Shown here piece after piece: positions 25,394-34,639 of a DNA stretch of 64,000 bases. Position numbers and translations under genes: made by a program. The stretch comes from JAJECS01 sp965198185. Lineage in GTDB: Bacteria; Chloroflexota; UBA11872. Positions within the stretch are counted from its first letter, which is position 1; each line of letters opens with the position of its first letter. Location: NCBI GenBank assembly GCA_965198185.1, contig CBDAOU010000002.1, positions 1,860,001 to 1,924,000 on the forward strand, read 5' to 3'. The notes under the pieces were generated by a model, which was not told the DNA's origin, made no database searches, and saw only the letters and a program-made list of their open reading frames with translations.

Positions 25394-26146
25394 ATGTTGA
25401 ACAACCGTGCGAAGCAGAGGATCACGAGCGGCCAGGTGGCGCTCGGCGTCAGCTGCGGGCTGGGCGCGCCCTATATCGCCGAGGTGCTGGCGGGCGCCGG
25501 GTTCGACTGGGTCCTGATCGACAACCAGCACGGGATGTGGGACCGGCAGTCGTCGGCCCTGGCCATGATGGGCGTGCGAGCCGGCGGGTCGACCGCCATA
25601 GTGCGCGCGCCTGAAAACGACTACTACGCCATTGGCCGCCTGCTCGACGAGGGCGCGCTGGGCGTGATCGTGCCGATGGTGGAGAACCGCGCGGAGGCGG
25701 AGCAGGTGGTCCGCGCCTGCCGCTATCCGCCCGTCGGCGGACGCTCGGACGGGGTGAGCGGCGCGGGCGTATACGGCCCCAGCTATCGCGAGCGGGCCAA
25801 TGACGAAATCCTCGTAGCGATCCAGCTTGAATCGCGCGAGGCCATCGACAACGCGGACGAGATCATGTCGGTGGAGGGCGTCGACGCCTGCTGGCTCGGG
25901 CCGGCCGATCTGGCCAACTCCCTGGGGCACGCGCGCAACAGCCCCGAGCATGACGCGGCGGTCAAGGAAATGATCGCGGCCTGCAAGCGGCACGGAAAGG
26001 CCGCCGGCATAGCCGGAGGCAGCGTGGAGCAGGTCGAGAAGTGGGTGGCGGCCGGCTGCACCTTCATCAGCGCCGGCGGCGACAAGATTTATCTCGGCGG
26101 CGGCGCGGCGGCGGAGTTCAACGCGCTGTCGAGCCTGCGGGACTAG
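25394..26146 (+). CDS. HpcH/HpaI family class II aldolase, copy 1
   Basis: A 250-residue metal-dependent pyruvate aldolase. 'FDWVLIDNQHGMWD' contains the catalytic His (about H46) and its preceding Asp; 'ACRYPPVGGRS' is the pyruvate-binding 'RYPPxGxR' motif; 'IQLES' gives a metal-binding Glu, and 'VEGVDACWLGPADLANSLG' the metal-binding Asp. The family reversibly cleaves 2-keto-3-deoxy acids or 4-hydroxy-2-oxo acids to pyruvate and an aldehyde. It has a close partner 6 bp downstream. The start ATG 25394 is preferred over the GTG at 25373 because it fits the usual N-terminus. Confidence 0.88.
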   Translation: MLNNRAKQRITSGQVALGVSCGLGAPYIAEVLAGAGFDWVLIDNQHGMWDRQSSALAMMGVRAGGSTAIVRAPENDYYAIGRLLDEGALGVIVPMVENRAEAEQVVRACRYPPVGGRSDGVSGAGVYGPSYRERANDEILVAIQLESREAIDNADEIMSVEGVDACWLGPADLANSLGHARNSPEHDAAVKEMIAACKRHGKAAGIAGGSVEQVEKWVAAGCTFISAGGDKIYLGGGAAAEFNALSSLRD

Positions 26147-26152
26147 CCCGGC

Positions 26153-26935
26153 ATGGCAGGCATCGACTTGTTGACCAATCCCGTCAAGGCAAAGCTGCGC
26201 CGCGGCGAGGTGGCCCTGGGCGTGGGGAGCACGCTCGGCAGTCCAAATATCGTGGAGTTGCTCGCGCGCCAGGGGTTCGACTGGGTGCTGATCGACAACC
26301 AGCACGGCACCTGGGCGCGGGAATCCACGTCCGCGGCGTTCATGGCGGCGAGGGCGGGCGGCGCGGTGCCCATTCCCCGAGTGCTCAGCAGCGAGTTCAC
26401 GGCCATCGGGCGGCTGCTCGACGAGGGCCCCTTGGGCATCATCGTTCCCATGGTGGATTCTCCGGAGGAAGCGGAACAGGTGGTGCATGCCTGCCGCTAT
26501 CCGCCCGCCGGCGGACGGTCGATCGGCGCGTCGGGGGCAATCGCCCACGGGCTGGACTACATGACCCGCATCAACGACGAGCTGCTCGTCATCGTGCAGA
26601 TCGAGTCCAAGCGAGCCGCCGAGGCGGCCGACGAGATCATGGCGGTCGAGGGCGTCGACGGCACCTGGGTCGGCCCGGCCGACCTTGCCGCATCGATCGG
26701 GTACGCGCAGGGCAGCGCCGAGCACACGGACGCCGTTCTTCGCGTGTTCGAGGCCTGCGGCCGCCAGGGCAAGGTGCCGGGAATCTCCGGCGGGCCGGTG
26801 GATTCCGCGAAGCGCTGGATCGAGCATGGGGCGCGATTTGTGACCGTCGGCGCGGACGTGCTCTACGTGCTGCAGGGCGCCCAGGCCGAGCTCGAGGCCT
26901 TCGGACGGACACCCGGCCTGGGTGACTGGTCCTAG
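26153..26935 (+). CDS. HpcH/HpaI family class II aldolase, copy 2
   Basis: A 260-residue paralogue of the preceding aldolase, starting 6 bp after it. The motifs are retained: 'FDWVLIDNQHGTWA' (catalytic His), 'ACRYPPAGGRSIG', 'VQIESKRA' and 'VEGVDGTWVGPADLAASIG'. About half of the residues agree with copy 1, so the duplication is old. Two such enzymes in tandem may handle different aldehydes, or form a mixed complex; both are inference. ATG 26153 begins 'MAGIDLLTNPVKAKLRRGEV'. Confidence 0.88.
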   Translation: MAGIDLLTNPVKAKLRRGEVALGVGSTLGSPNIVELLARQGFDWVLIDNQHGTWARESTSAAFMAARAGGAVPIPRVLSSEFTAIGRLLDEGPLGIIVPMVDSPEEAEQVVHACRYPPAGGRSIGASGAIAHGLDYMTRINDELLVIVQIESKRAAEAADEIMAVEGVDGTWVGPADLAASIGYAQGSAEHTDAVLRVFEACGRQGKVPGISGGPVDSAKRWIEHGARFVTVGADVLYVLQGAQAELEAFGRTPGLGDWS

Positions 26936-27448
26936 CCAGACACTCGGCCCACGCGCTACCGACTGCCGCCGGGTCTACTGGGCCTAACCGCCATACGGGG
27001 GCCGAGGTGACCGCGCCGTGATCGCTAAACGCAGACGGAAGAGAAACTAACGATCTCGCCGTGTTGGCGTTAACATAGAGTGCAGACGGTAGCTTCTACC
27101 TACGCCAAAACCATCGCAACCACCGGAAGAATCCGTAAACGATGGTTATGATGAGCAGGGCATTTGAGACAGTTAAAAGGACTCCCGATCCTAACTTGAA
27201 GCCTAGCAGTATACCAAGAACTGAGACAAGGAAGAGAATGGTAAGGAGATCAGCGATGACGCGCATAATCTGTCTTGTATGGCTTGGTCATAAAAGGTAG
27301 GGTAGCACAATGTTGAGGATCGGGTTAGGTGATGGAAATTTACTATTTGATCCCCTTTTCGTAGATCCGGCATGACACCCACGCTTGAAGCAAATACCAT
27401 CGTTGAAGTAGGCACGGGAGAACGGTCATTGCTGAAGCTAGATACCTG
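26936..27448. other. AT-richer intergenic pocket
   Basis: This 513-bp stretch is visibly poorer in G+C than its surroundings, especially 27020-27320 (for example 'GGGCATTTGAGACAGTTAAA'). It contains one possible small membrane-peptide gene on the minus strand (27096-27266). No other gene, tRNA or riboswitch is seen. It may be foreign DNA or a regulatory region for the GNAT gene. Confidence 0.5.
27096..27266 (-). CDS. Possible small membrane protein (56 residues)
   Basis: A short open frame encodes an almost entirely hydrophobic peptide. It starts 'MRVIADLLTILFLVSVLGIL', has a second hydrophobic stretch 'VLLTVSNALLIITIVYGFF' and ends in a basic, aromatic tail 'RWLRWFWRR'. Two transmembrane helices with a positive C-terminus can be drawn. 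There is no clear ribosome-binding site and I know no homologue. The protein-like pattern and location in an AT-rich pocket argue for a gene; chance is the main alternative. Confidence 0.35.
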   Translation of the reverse strand: MRVIADLLTILFLVSVLGILLGFKLGSGVLLTVSNALLIITIVYGFFRWLRWFWRR

Positions 27449-28219
27449 ATGCGAAGCGAAGGCCAGGGGCCCCGACCGCTGAGCGTCGATGAGATCCACA
27501 GGCTCTTGGAGTCGATCGACGAAACACCCGAGACGGTCATCCCGATCCACTTGCTTCGGCATGGGACGTGCAAGGCCTACGCCATTGGCGATGCGGCGTC
27601 GTTGGGAGCGGTGGTCGTACAGGCCGACCACCTACCGACCGAGCCGTTCGGTCTGGGGACTAAGGCGCAGGGACTCTGGGAATTGCTGCGTGACCTTGAC
27701 GACTGGACTTGTGTGGAAGTAGCGCCGGCGGTCGCCCCGCAGCTGGGTGCGCTCATCAGCGCAGGTTCGGGGAAGCGTGTCCGCTACTACCAGGACGTCC
27801 ATCACATCCTTACCAAGCCGGCGCCAGCGTTCGATGATCCGGCCGTCCGGCAATTCACCATCGACGACCTCGACCTGCTGGCAACCCGCGGCGTGGACGG
27901 AGCAGAATTCGGCGGTCTGTCGAGGCTGCTCCTCGAGGGTATTGTCGCGGGTGCGGTAGTGGATGGCCAGATCGTCGGAACGGCGCAAACCAGCGCGGTG
28001 ACCGACCGATACGCCGATATCGGGGTCGACACGCAAGGGGCCTGGCGCAGACGCGGATTCGCCACGGCCGCCGCGTCGATCGTGGCAAGGCGAGTTCAAG
28101 AAAAACGTCGAATCCCGGTCTGGAGTTGTGGTGAGGGCAACATGGCGTCGCTCCGAGTCGCCCAGAAGCTAGGGTTCGAGGAGGTCTCCCGGCTCACCTT
28201 CGTGATTAAGGGGACCTGA
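27449..28219 (+). CDS. GNAT family acetyltransferase
   Basis: A 256-residue protein whose C-terminal half is a GCN5-related N-acetyltransferase fold. 'GVDTQGAWRRRGFATAAAS' is the acetyl-CoA pyrophosphate-binding loop (Q/R-x-x-G-x-G/A), and 'PVWSCGEGNMASLRVAQKLG' followed by 'FEEVSR' is the last motif, with the Asn-x-x-S pattern common in these enzymes. The N-terminal half (about 120 residues) is not recognised. Members acetylate amines of antibiotics, amino acids or proteins. The start is uncertain; ATG 27449 is the longest. The gene follows an AT-rich pocket and may be acquired. Confidence 0.8.
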   Translation: MRSEGQGPRPLSVDEIHRLLESIDETPETVIPIHLLRHGTCKAYAIGDAASLGAVVVQADHLPTEPFGLGTKAQGLWELLRDLDDWTCVEVAPAVAPQLGALISAGSGKRVRYYQDVHHILTKPAPAFDDPAVRQFTIDDLDLLATRGVDGAEFGGLSRLLLEGIVAGAVVDGQIVGTAQTSAVTDRYADIGVDTQGAWRRRGFATAAASIVARRVQEKRRIPVWSCGEGNMASLRVAQKLGFEEVSRLTFVIKGT

Positions 28220-28398
28220 ACCCATACGCCGCATCGCCCCAAGACGCGCGCGAGAACCCGGCGCAGATCGCGGACGCGGGGGACAACGGCAGAGAGGAAG
28301 CCAGGGATGCCAGCCCTCAGCGTGCTCGAAGCGCTTGGCATGACACGCGGCAGGCCAAGCGGCCGTCACGCGGCCAATAGTGTGCTTGGGAGCTACGG

Positions 28399-29367
28399 CT
28401 AGGGAATTAGCAGCAGCTTCCCAGTCGTCGCGCGGCCCTCGAGGTCAGTGTGGGCTTGGGCGGCGTCGGCCAGGGCATATTCGCCGTGGATCTTGACGCC
28501 GAGCGAGCCGTCGGCGACCCAGCGCAGGACGGATGACGTGCGCCAGTCGAACTCTTCGCCTGATTCCAAGTAGTGCCCGAGGCTCGGGCGCGCCAGAAAC
28601 AGGGATCCCTTCTGGTTGAGCGTCTGCGGATTGAGCGGCGGCACCGGGCCGCTGGCGGCGCCGAAGAGCACCATGTAGCCGCGCGGCTTGAGGCAGTCGA
28701 GCCCGCGATCGAAGGTCGCCTTCCCAACCCCGTCGTAGACGACGTCCACGCCGGCTCCATCGGTGAGCTCGCGGACCATAGGTAAGAAATCGACTTCCGC
28801 ATAGTTAATGACGTGATCCGCGCCGACGTCACGCGCAATCTCCGCCTTGGCGTCCGTGCCCACGGTCGCGATGACCTTCGCGCCCGCTTTCTTGGCCATT
28901 TGAATGATCAGGCGACCAGCACCGCCGGCGCCGGCGTGCACGAGCGCGGTGTGGCCGGCGCGCAGCGGGAACGTCGAGCTCGTGAGGTAGTGCGCAGTGG
29001 CGCCCTGGAGCATCACCGCGGCGGCCGTGCGGGTGTCCAGCGCTTCCGGAACGCGCACCAGACGGTCGGCGGCCACGGCCTGCAGCTCGGCATAGGCGCC
29101 GAGCTCGGTGCCATGCGCGACGCGATCGCCACGCTCGAGCGTGGTCACGCCGGACCCCACGTCCTCGACGACGCCGGCGCCTTCCATGCCCAGCGTGAAC
29201 GGCGGGTCGAGCGGGTAGCTGCCCGAGCGTTGATAGGTGTCGATGAAGTTCACCCCGGCGGCTTCCATGCGCACGATGACCTCGTTCGGCGCAGGCGTCG
29301 GATCGGGGATGTCTTCGTAAATCAGCGCCTCAATCCCACCGGGCGTGTGGACGCGCATGGCTTTCAT
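28399..29367 (-). CDS. Quinone oxidoreductase (zinc-less medium-chain dehydrogenase)
   Basis: A 322-residue NADPH:quinone reductase-type MDR enzyme. 'EAAGVNFIDTYQRSGSYPL' is the family N-terminal motif, 'LGMEGAGVVEDVGSGV' the catalytic-domain core, and 'VHAGAGGAGRLIIQMAKKAG' the nucleotide-binding AxGGxG loop. 'DGVGKATFDRGLDCLKPRG' follows. Zinc ligands of alcohol dehydrogenases are absent, as expected for Qor. It reduces quinones or alpha,beta-unsaturated carbonyls with NADPH. ATG 29367 sits behind 'CTGGAGGAGTTGACC', a strong ribosome-binding site. It is divergent from the MFS transporter. Confidence 0.88.
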   Translation of the reverse strand: MKAMRVHTPGGIEALIYEDIPDPTPAPNEVIVRMEAAGVNFIDTYQRSGSYPLDPPFTLGMEGAGVVEDVGSGVTTLERGDRVAHGTELGAYAELQAVAADRLVRVPEALDTRTAAAVMLQGATAHYLTSSTFPLRAGHTALVHAGAGGAGRLIIQMAKKAGAKVIATVGTDAKAEIARDVGADHVINYAEVDFLPMVRELTDGAGVDVVYDGVGKATFDRGLDCLKPRGYMVLFGAASGPVPPLNPQTLNQKGSLFLARPSLGHYLESGEEFDWRTSSVLRWVADGSLGVKIHGEYALADAAQAHTDLEGRATTGKLLLIP

Positions 29368-29450
29368 GGTCAACTCCTCCAGGACGGGAAAACGCCAGCA
29401 TAGGATGCGGCGCGTGTGGGGTTGGGCGCGCGTGGCTTATATTCCGGCCC

Positions 29451-30674
29451 GTGCGCTCCCCTGACATGCTCGCGACGCTCCGCCCGCTGATCCCCGGCGT
29501 GTACGTCCCGGCATTCCTGATGTTCTTTGGCGTGGGGATGCTGTTGCCAACGCTGCCGCTGTTCGCGGCGGAACTGGGCGTGAACTACACCCTGGTCACG
29601 CTGGCGGTGGCGGTGACCGGGCTGGGGACGCTGCTGTGGAACGTGCCGGCGGGTCTGCTGCAAGCGCGCTGGAGCGAGCAGCGGGCCGCGATTGTGGGCG
29701 TGCTGGTCGTGGCGGCGGCGACGCTGGCGCTGGGCTTTACGCGCGACTATGCGCTGGTGGTGGTCTTCCGGGCGCTGGCGGGGATCGGGGCGGCGACGTG
29801 GACGATCTCGCGCATGGCGCATCTCGTGGCCAGCGTGCCGCAGCATCACCGTGGGCGGGCGATGTCCCTGTTCGGCGGGGTCATGCGCATCAGCATATTT
29901 CCCAGCCCCGCCGTGGGCGGCTGGCTGGCCGAAAACGTGAGCTTCGAAGCGTCGTTCCTGGTGGCCGGCCTGATCACCTGCACCGGCGTGCTGCCGATGC
30001 TGCTGATGCGGCACCGGGTCGAGCGGCCATTGAACAGCGTCCCGGTCGCGCGCGCGGCGCCGTCGAGCCTGTGGGCCGTGCTGCGGGCGCACCGCCGCGA
30101 TCTCGCGACCGCCGGCACCGGTCACGTGCTGGCGTCGGTCGCGCGCGCGGGGCGCCAGGTGATCATTCCGATCTACGCCGCGTTTGTGCTCGATCTGGAT
30201 GCGGCCGCGGTCGGGGTGGCGGTGAGCGCTTCAGCAGCCATCGACATGACCCTGTTCCCGGTTGCCGGATACGTGATGGATCGGTTCGGACGCAAGTTCA
30301 CCAACGCCCCCTCGATGGTGATGCTCGGGCTATCCATGGCCGTGCTGCCGCTGGCGCAGGACCTCACGGGACTCATCATCGTGGCGCTCTTTGCCGGCGT
30401 GGCGAATGGGTGGGGGTCGGGCGCCATGCTCACCCTGGGGTCCGACCTCGCACCGCGCGAGTCGCCTGGCCCATTCCTCGGCGTGTGGCAGCTCTTGGGA
30501 AACTCGGGCATGACCGCCGGGCCGCTGATGGTCGGCGTCGTGTCGGATGCGGCCGGTCCGGACGTGGCGCCGTACTACCTCGCGGTGGCGGGGATTGCCA
30601 GCGGGCTGATCTTCTTGCTGCTCGTGCGCGAAACGCACCGCCCCCGGGAACAGCCGGCCGCGGCGCCGGCCTAG
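29451..30674 (+). CDS. MFS transporter
   Basis: A 407-residue major facilitator with twelve predicted membrane helices. The first begins 'VYVPAFLMFFGVGMLLPTLP'. Helix 5 carries 'RISIFPSPAVGGWLA'. The central loop is followed by 'VAGYVMDRFGRKFTN', the repeat of the family's loop 2-3 motif GxxxDRxGRR. Efflux or uptake of a small solute is likely but the substrate is unknown. GTG 29451 gives 407 residues; ATG 29466 is an equally good start. It faces the enolase-superfamily gene, ending immediately before it (30674/30675). Confidence 0.85.
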   Translation: MRSPDMLATLRPLIPGVYVPAFLMFFGVGMLLPTLPLFAAELGVNYTLVTLAVAVTGLGTLLWNVPAGLLQARWSEQRAAIVGVLVVAAATLALGFTRDYALVVVFRALAGIGAATWTISRMAHLVASVPQHHRGRAMSLFGGVMRISIFPSPAVGGWLAENVSFEASFLVAGLITCTGVLPMLLMRHRVERPLNSVPVARAAPSSLWAVLRAHRRDLATAGTGHVLASVARAGRQVIIPIYAAFVLDLDAAAVGVAVSASAAIDMTLFPVAGYVMDRFGRKFTNAPSMVMLGLSMAVLPLAQDLTGLIIVALFAGVANGWGSGAMLTLGSDLAPRESPGPFLGVWQLLGNSGMTAGPLMVGVVSDAAGPDVAPYYLAVAGIASGLIFLLLVRETHRPREQPAAAPA

Positions 30675-31781
30675 CTACTCCGGCGCCACCACGGCGTGGC
30701 GGGTGGACATGCGCTCAAGACGCTCCGGGTCGGGTTCGGGGAGGCCCTCGGTGGCCGGCGCGAAGGTGAGATCGGGCTCGAGCTCCAAGGCGGGCTCCGC
30801 CAAATCCTGCCGATAGAACTTCGACGATGGGAACAAGTCGCCGGGATAGGTGAAGTTGGGCAGCGTGGCCAGCTCCACGCACAGCGCCGCTCCCACGGAG
30901 CTTTCGAGCATCCCGCCGATCCACACCGGAATGCCGCTATCCCGGCAGACGTCGTGCATCGCGACCGAGTTGGTAAACCCGCCGGCGCGGCCGGGCTTGA
31001 TGTTGACGTAGTGGCAGGCGCCGATCTGGATGGCCTGGCGCACCATCTCGAGGTCGCGCGCGGATTCGTCGAGGCAAATGGGCGTGTCGATTCTTCGCGC
31101 CAACTCCGCGTGGTCGAGGATGTCGTTCCAGCCGAGCGGCTGCTCGATAAACGCCAGCCCCAGATCGTCGATCGCCTCGAAGGTGTCCAGGTCGTCGAGG
31201 GTGTAGCCGGCGTTGCAGTCGATGTGGATGAGGTGATTCGGGAACGTTGAGCGCACGGCGCGGAGCATGTCGACGTCCCAGCCCGGCCGCACCTTGAGCT
31301 TGGTGCGCGGGAATCCCGCATCGACGGCCTGCTGCATGTTGGCCAGGAGCATGTCGATCGAGTCCTGCACGCCAAAGTCGGCGCCGGCAATGACCGGGCG
31401 TGTCTCGCCTCCCAGCAGGCGGTGGACGGGCGTGCCGGTGATCTTGCTTTCCAGGGTCCACCAGCACAGCTCGACCGCCGCCTTGGCGAATCCGTTGCCC
31501 TTGGCGAACGCGAGCCGGTCATGGAGGTCCCGGGCGGTGTCGTAGTCACGCCCCACGACGTGCGGTCCGAATACCTCGGCCACCAGGTAGAACACGCCGC
31601 CGGCGCACTCGGCCACGTAGTGCGGGGCGAAGAATGGCGTCGCCTCGGCCCAAGCCTCGTGGTCGCCGCTGGTGGCCTTCACGAGCACCGAGTCGATGTC
31701 GTGGTCTTCCCCGTAGGCGGTGCGCCAGGGATAGATGAGCGGCATTCGAACGTAGTAGACGTCCAGGCGGTCAATGCGCAT
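30675..31781 (-). CDS. Enolase superfamily enzyme, OSBS/N-acylamino acid racemase-like
   Basis: A 368-residue member of the muconate-lactonising (MLE) subgroup of the enolase superfamily. Active-site residues are K161 and K163 ('KLKVRPGWD'), metal ligands D188 ('HIDCNAG'), E213 ('IEQPLGW') and D238 ('CLDES'), and K262 on the other face ('NIKPGRAGG'). The 'IEQPL' and 'IGGMLESSVG' stretches are typical of o-succinylbenzoate synthase/NSAR. Menaquinone here is probably made by the futalosine route, which does not need OSBS, so an N-acylamino acid racemase or related function is more likely. ATG 31781 begins 'MRIDRLDVYYVRMPLIYPWR'. Confidence 0.85.
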   Translation of the reverse strand: MRIDRLDVYYVRMPLIYPWRTAYGEDHDIDSVLVKATSGDHEAWAEATPFFAPHYVAECAGGVFYLVAEVFGPHVVGRDYDTARDLHDRLAFAKGNGFAKAAVELCWWTLESKITGTPVHRLLGGETRPVIAGADFGVQDSIDMLLANMQQAVDAGFPRTKLKVRPGWDVDMLRAVRSTFPNHLIHIDCNAGYTLDDLDTFEAIDDLGLAFIEQPLGWNDILDHAELARRIDTPICLDESARDLEMVRQAIQIGACHYVNIKPGRAGGFTNSVAMHDVCRDSGIPVWIGGMLESSVGAALCVELATLPNFTYPGDLFPSSKFYRQDLAEPALELEPDLTFAPATEGLPEPDPERLERMSTRHAVVAPE

Positions 31782-31893
31782 GCAGGCCTCCTCCTGTGCG
31801 CATGGTGACGGGGCGGCGCACGGGATGCAATAGCGGCACGGCGGCGGGATTCGGCGGGCTGCGGATGGCGGGCCAACCGGTGCGACGGACGAG

Positions 31894-34212
31894 CTAAGGG
31901 GTCCGGCGCTTGCGCCGAGTCTTTGCGGGTGCGGCGTCCAACTTGGGCGGGGTAACCGCGGCGCCTTCCACGTTCACGTGGGGCAGCCAGCGCAGCGCCC
32001 GCGGCAGCCACCAGTTGCGAGTTCCCAGCAGTTTCATCGAGGCCGGCACGACTACGGAGCGGATGAGCGTGGCGTCGATGAAGACGGCAACCGCGAGCCC
32101 AAAGCCAATCTGCTGAAATATGACCAGATCACCGGCGGCAAATCCGCCGAATACGGCGACCATGATCAAGGCGGCGCCGGTGATGAGCGCACCCGTCCGC
32201 CGCAGGCCGAAGGCCACCGACTCGGTGTTGTCGCCGGTGCGGTCGAAACGCTCGCGAATGCGGCTGAGCAGGAAGACGTGATAGTCCATCGAGAGCCCGA
32301 ACAGCACTGCAAAGAGCAGGATCGGGATCCAGGCCTCGATGGCGGTGACCTGCTGAAAGCCCAGCAAATCGGCGGCGAAGCCCATTTGGGAGACCAACAC
32401 AATCAGGCCGTAGGCGGCGCCCACCGCCAAGAGATTCATGAGAATCGCCTTGGCCGGCACCACCAACGAGCGGAAGACCACCATCAACAGGACGAAGCTG
32501 ACGCTCAGGACGATCCCGAAGACCAGCGGGGTGTATTGCGCCGTCACGTCGAAGTAGGCCACGTTGCGCGCCGCGACGCCGGTGACGAAGGCCTCGGCCT
32601 CAGCGTCGGCCAGCGCCGTCGGAATGACGTCCGCGCGCAGGCGGCGGACGGCGTCGGCGCCGGCGTCGCTGGTGGGATCCACGACCAGCGGCACCGTGAC
32701 GAGGGCGGCGGAGCCGTCGCGGCTGATTTCGAGGCGCGAGGGGCCGAAGTCCGGGTCGTCGGCGAGGGCCGTCCGCAGCCGGGCGATGGCCGCCTGCACG
32801 TCGGCGGCGTTGGTGTCGCCTTCGACGACAATTTGGGCCGGCGAGAGCAAGCCGCCGAGAAACTCGCGCTGCAGCATGAGCACGCCGTCCCGGGCACGGG
32901 TTCCCGGCGGCAGGTTGGAAAGGCTGGAGGAACCCGTGTTGATCCCGATGTTGGGCACGGCGGCAGCCACGAGCAGTCCAACGGCGATGACGAGGCTGAC
33001 AATCGGTCGGCGCATGACCGCGTAGGCCAGGCGGTCCCACAGGGGCCGGCCTCGCCGGCGCTTGGCGGCGGCGGCAAGCCGCCCAAGGAACGGGATGCGG
33101 AGCGCATCGACGCGGTCGCCCATGAGGCTGAGCACGGCAGGGAGCAGGGTGAGCGCGGCGAGCACGGCCGCGGCGACGACGAGCACCGCGCCGGCCGCCA
33201 AGCCTTGGAAGACGTTCACCGGAACGACCAGCAGCCCGAGCAGCGCCACGATGACGACCATGCCGCTGATGAGCACGGCGCGGCTGGCCGTGGCGCCCGC
33301 GACGGTGATGGCCTCAATCGTGTCGCGGCCAGAACGGCGCTCCTCGCGGTAGCGCGAGACGACGAAGAGTGAGTAGTCGATGCCAACGGCCAAACCCATC
33401 ATCGTGATCATGTTGACCACGAAGAACGAGAGATCGAAGACCTGACCGACCAGCGCGGTGGCGCCCAGGGCGATGACGATGGCGACGCCGGCGAGCACGA
33501 TTGGGAGCAGCGCCGCGGCAAAGGCGCCAAAAACCAGGACGAGGATCAGAAAGGCGATCGGCAGAGCGACCAACTCGCTTTTTTGCAGGTCGCGCTCGGC
33601 GATGTCCTGGAAGTCCTGGCCGCCGGTGGCGCGGCCGGTCACGAAGGTCGTGAAGCCGTCCGCCTCAGCCGCGGCGTCGACCACCGCATGGAGCTGGTGG
33701 ACGTTGACGATGGCCTCCGCCAGCTCGCCGGTCATGAGCACGGGCAGCAGCAGCGACCTCCGGTCCTGCGATATCAGCGAGGGATCGCCGGTTTGGTAGT
33801 AGCTGACCACGCCCCGGACCGTTGCCGGACCGAGGGCGGTGATGTCGGCGTGCAGTTGCTCGACCAAGGCCCGAAAGGCTGGCTCGTCCACGGTGGTGGC
33901 CGTGGCCTGCACGATTACGAGCTCGGTGATGCCGCCCGGATGGTCGAACCGCTCGTCGATGATCTGCTCGGCAATGGCGTATTCGGGGTCGTTCGAGGCT
34001 CGCTGGACGGTGGTGAGCGCGCCGCCCAGCTGCGTCGCGACCAGCGCGCCGGCCGCCGCGAGGGTCGCCGCCCAAATGGCGACCGTGCGCCAGGGGTGGC
34101 GCGCGCAGTCGGCGGCGAGACCTCCCAGCGAGAACGCGGGGAACTGCGGAACGTCAGCTTCACGCAGGCGCTTCCAGCGCTGCGCGCCGTGGCGCCGCAG
34201 GAAATGCCTCAT
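31894..34212 (-). CDS. MMPL/RND family transporter
   Basis: A 772-residue polytopic protein with two repeats of an RND-type membrane domain. Each repeat has the MmpL signature: 'GLAVGIDYSLFVVSRYREE' (GIDY at 277-280) and 'GLSMDYHVFLLSRIRE' (639-654), with the Asp-Tyr pairs that couple proton flow to transport. Large outer loops precede each domain (about 70-210 and 440-560). A basic C-terminal tail ends 'KTRRKRRTP'. Homologues export lipids or drugs; in non-mycolate bacteria the substrate is generally unknown. ATG 34212 was chosen. Confidence 0.9.
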   Translation of the reverse strand: MRHFLRRHGAQRWKRLREADVPQFPAFSLGGLAADCARHPWRTVAIWAATLAAAGALVATQLGGALTTVQRASNDPEYAIAEQIIDERFDHPGGITELVIVQATATTVDEPAFRALVEQLHADITALGPATVRGVVSYYQTGDPSLISQDRRSLLLPVLMTGELAEAIVNVHQLHAVVDAAAEADGFTTFVTGRATGGQDFQDIAERDLQKSELVALPIAFLILVLVFGAFAAALLPIVLAGVAIVIALGATALVGQVFDLSFFVVNMITMMGLAVGIDYSLFVVSRYREERRSGRDTIEAITVAGATASRAVLISGMVVIVALLGLLVVPVNVFQGLAAGAVLVVAAAVLAALTLLPAVLSLMGDRVDALRIPFLGRLAAAAKRRRGRPLWDRLAYAVMRRPIVSLVIAVGLLVAAAVPNIGINTGSSSLSNLPPGTRARDGVLMLQREFLGGLLSPAQIVVEGDTNAADVQAAIARLRTALADDPDFGPSRLEISRDGSAALVTVPLVVDPTSDAGADAVRRLRADVIPTALADAEAEAFVTGVAARNVAYFDVTAQYTPLVFGIVLSVSFVLLMVVFRSLVVPAKAILMNLLAVGAAYGLIVLVSQMGFAADLLGFQQVTAIEAWIPILLFAVLFGLSMDYHVFLLSRIRERFDRTGDNTESVAFGLRRTGALITGAALIMVAVFGGFAAGDLVIFQQIGFGLAVAVFIDATLIRSVVVPASMKLLGTRNWWLPRALRWLPHVNVEGAAVTPPKLDAAPAKTRRKRRTP

Positions 34213-34639
34213 CGATCCGCCGCCGGGCCGCGCTCGATCAGGTTCGGTGCCAACTAGGTCCTGTCTACGCCAAGGTCGAGCGTGGCTGGCGCGCGCGGCG
34301 AGGACGCATGCCGCGAGGGGTGCCTAGAGCTTGGTCCGCACGAGCTGCTTCCGCCGTGGAGGCAGCTCCCGCCCCGTGAAGCCATGCTCGGCGATGTGGG
34401 AGATCGCATGGAGCCGGTACAGGTCTTGAGCGGCGGACATTGCCGCGTGCTACGCGTAGCTAGTGTGTGGCCCGTTCGGACTGCGCCTGTGTGAGTTCCG
34501 CGACGCCATGGCGGGACGCATTCCCAGTTGTGTGAGCAGACCTACATTGCGGACGGCAACAGGCATCCCGCGGAGCGCGTTGGCGCTCTGCGAGACGTGG
34601 CACGCTGGGTCGAGCCAGCGGCACGGCGGGAGACGGCGC
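34213..34639. other. Intergenic region with a doubtful 38-codon frame
   Basis: No gene is established in this 427-bp gap. On the minus strand, 34324-34440 could encode 38 residues ('MSAAQDLYRLHAISHIAEHG' onward, ending 'QLVRTKL'), a composition that looks protein-like but has no ribosome-binding site or recognised match. It may be a remnant. The ribosome-binding site of the downstream TIM-barrel gene ('GCGGGAGACGGCGC') lies at the right edge. Confidence 0.4.

Noticed and set aside
27203..27631. 142-codon minus-strand open frame near the GNAT gene
   Set aside because: It overlaps the GNAT gene start in antisense, has no domain and conflicts with the better small-protein candidate.
30675..31781. 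Menaquinone OSBS (menC) assignment for the enolase-superfamily gene
   Set aside because: The fold and residues fit OSBS/NSAR, but the window encodes the futalosine route, which bypasses OSBS, and no other men gene is present.
34324..34440. 38-codon minus-strand gene
   Set aside because: Protein-like composition, but there is a stop four codons upstream, no ribosome-binding site and no known family. Left as a possible remnant.
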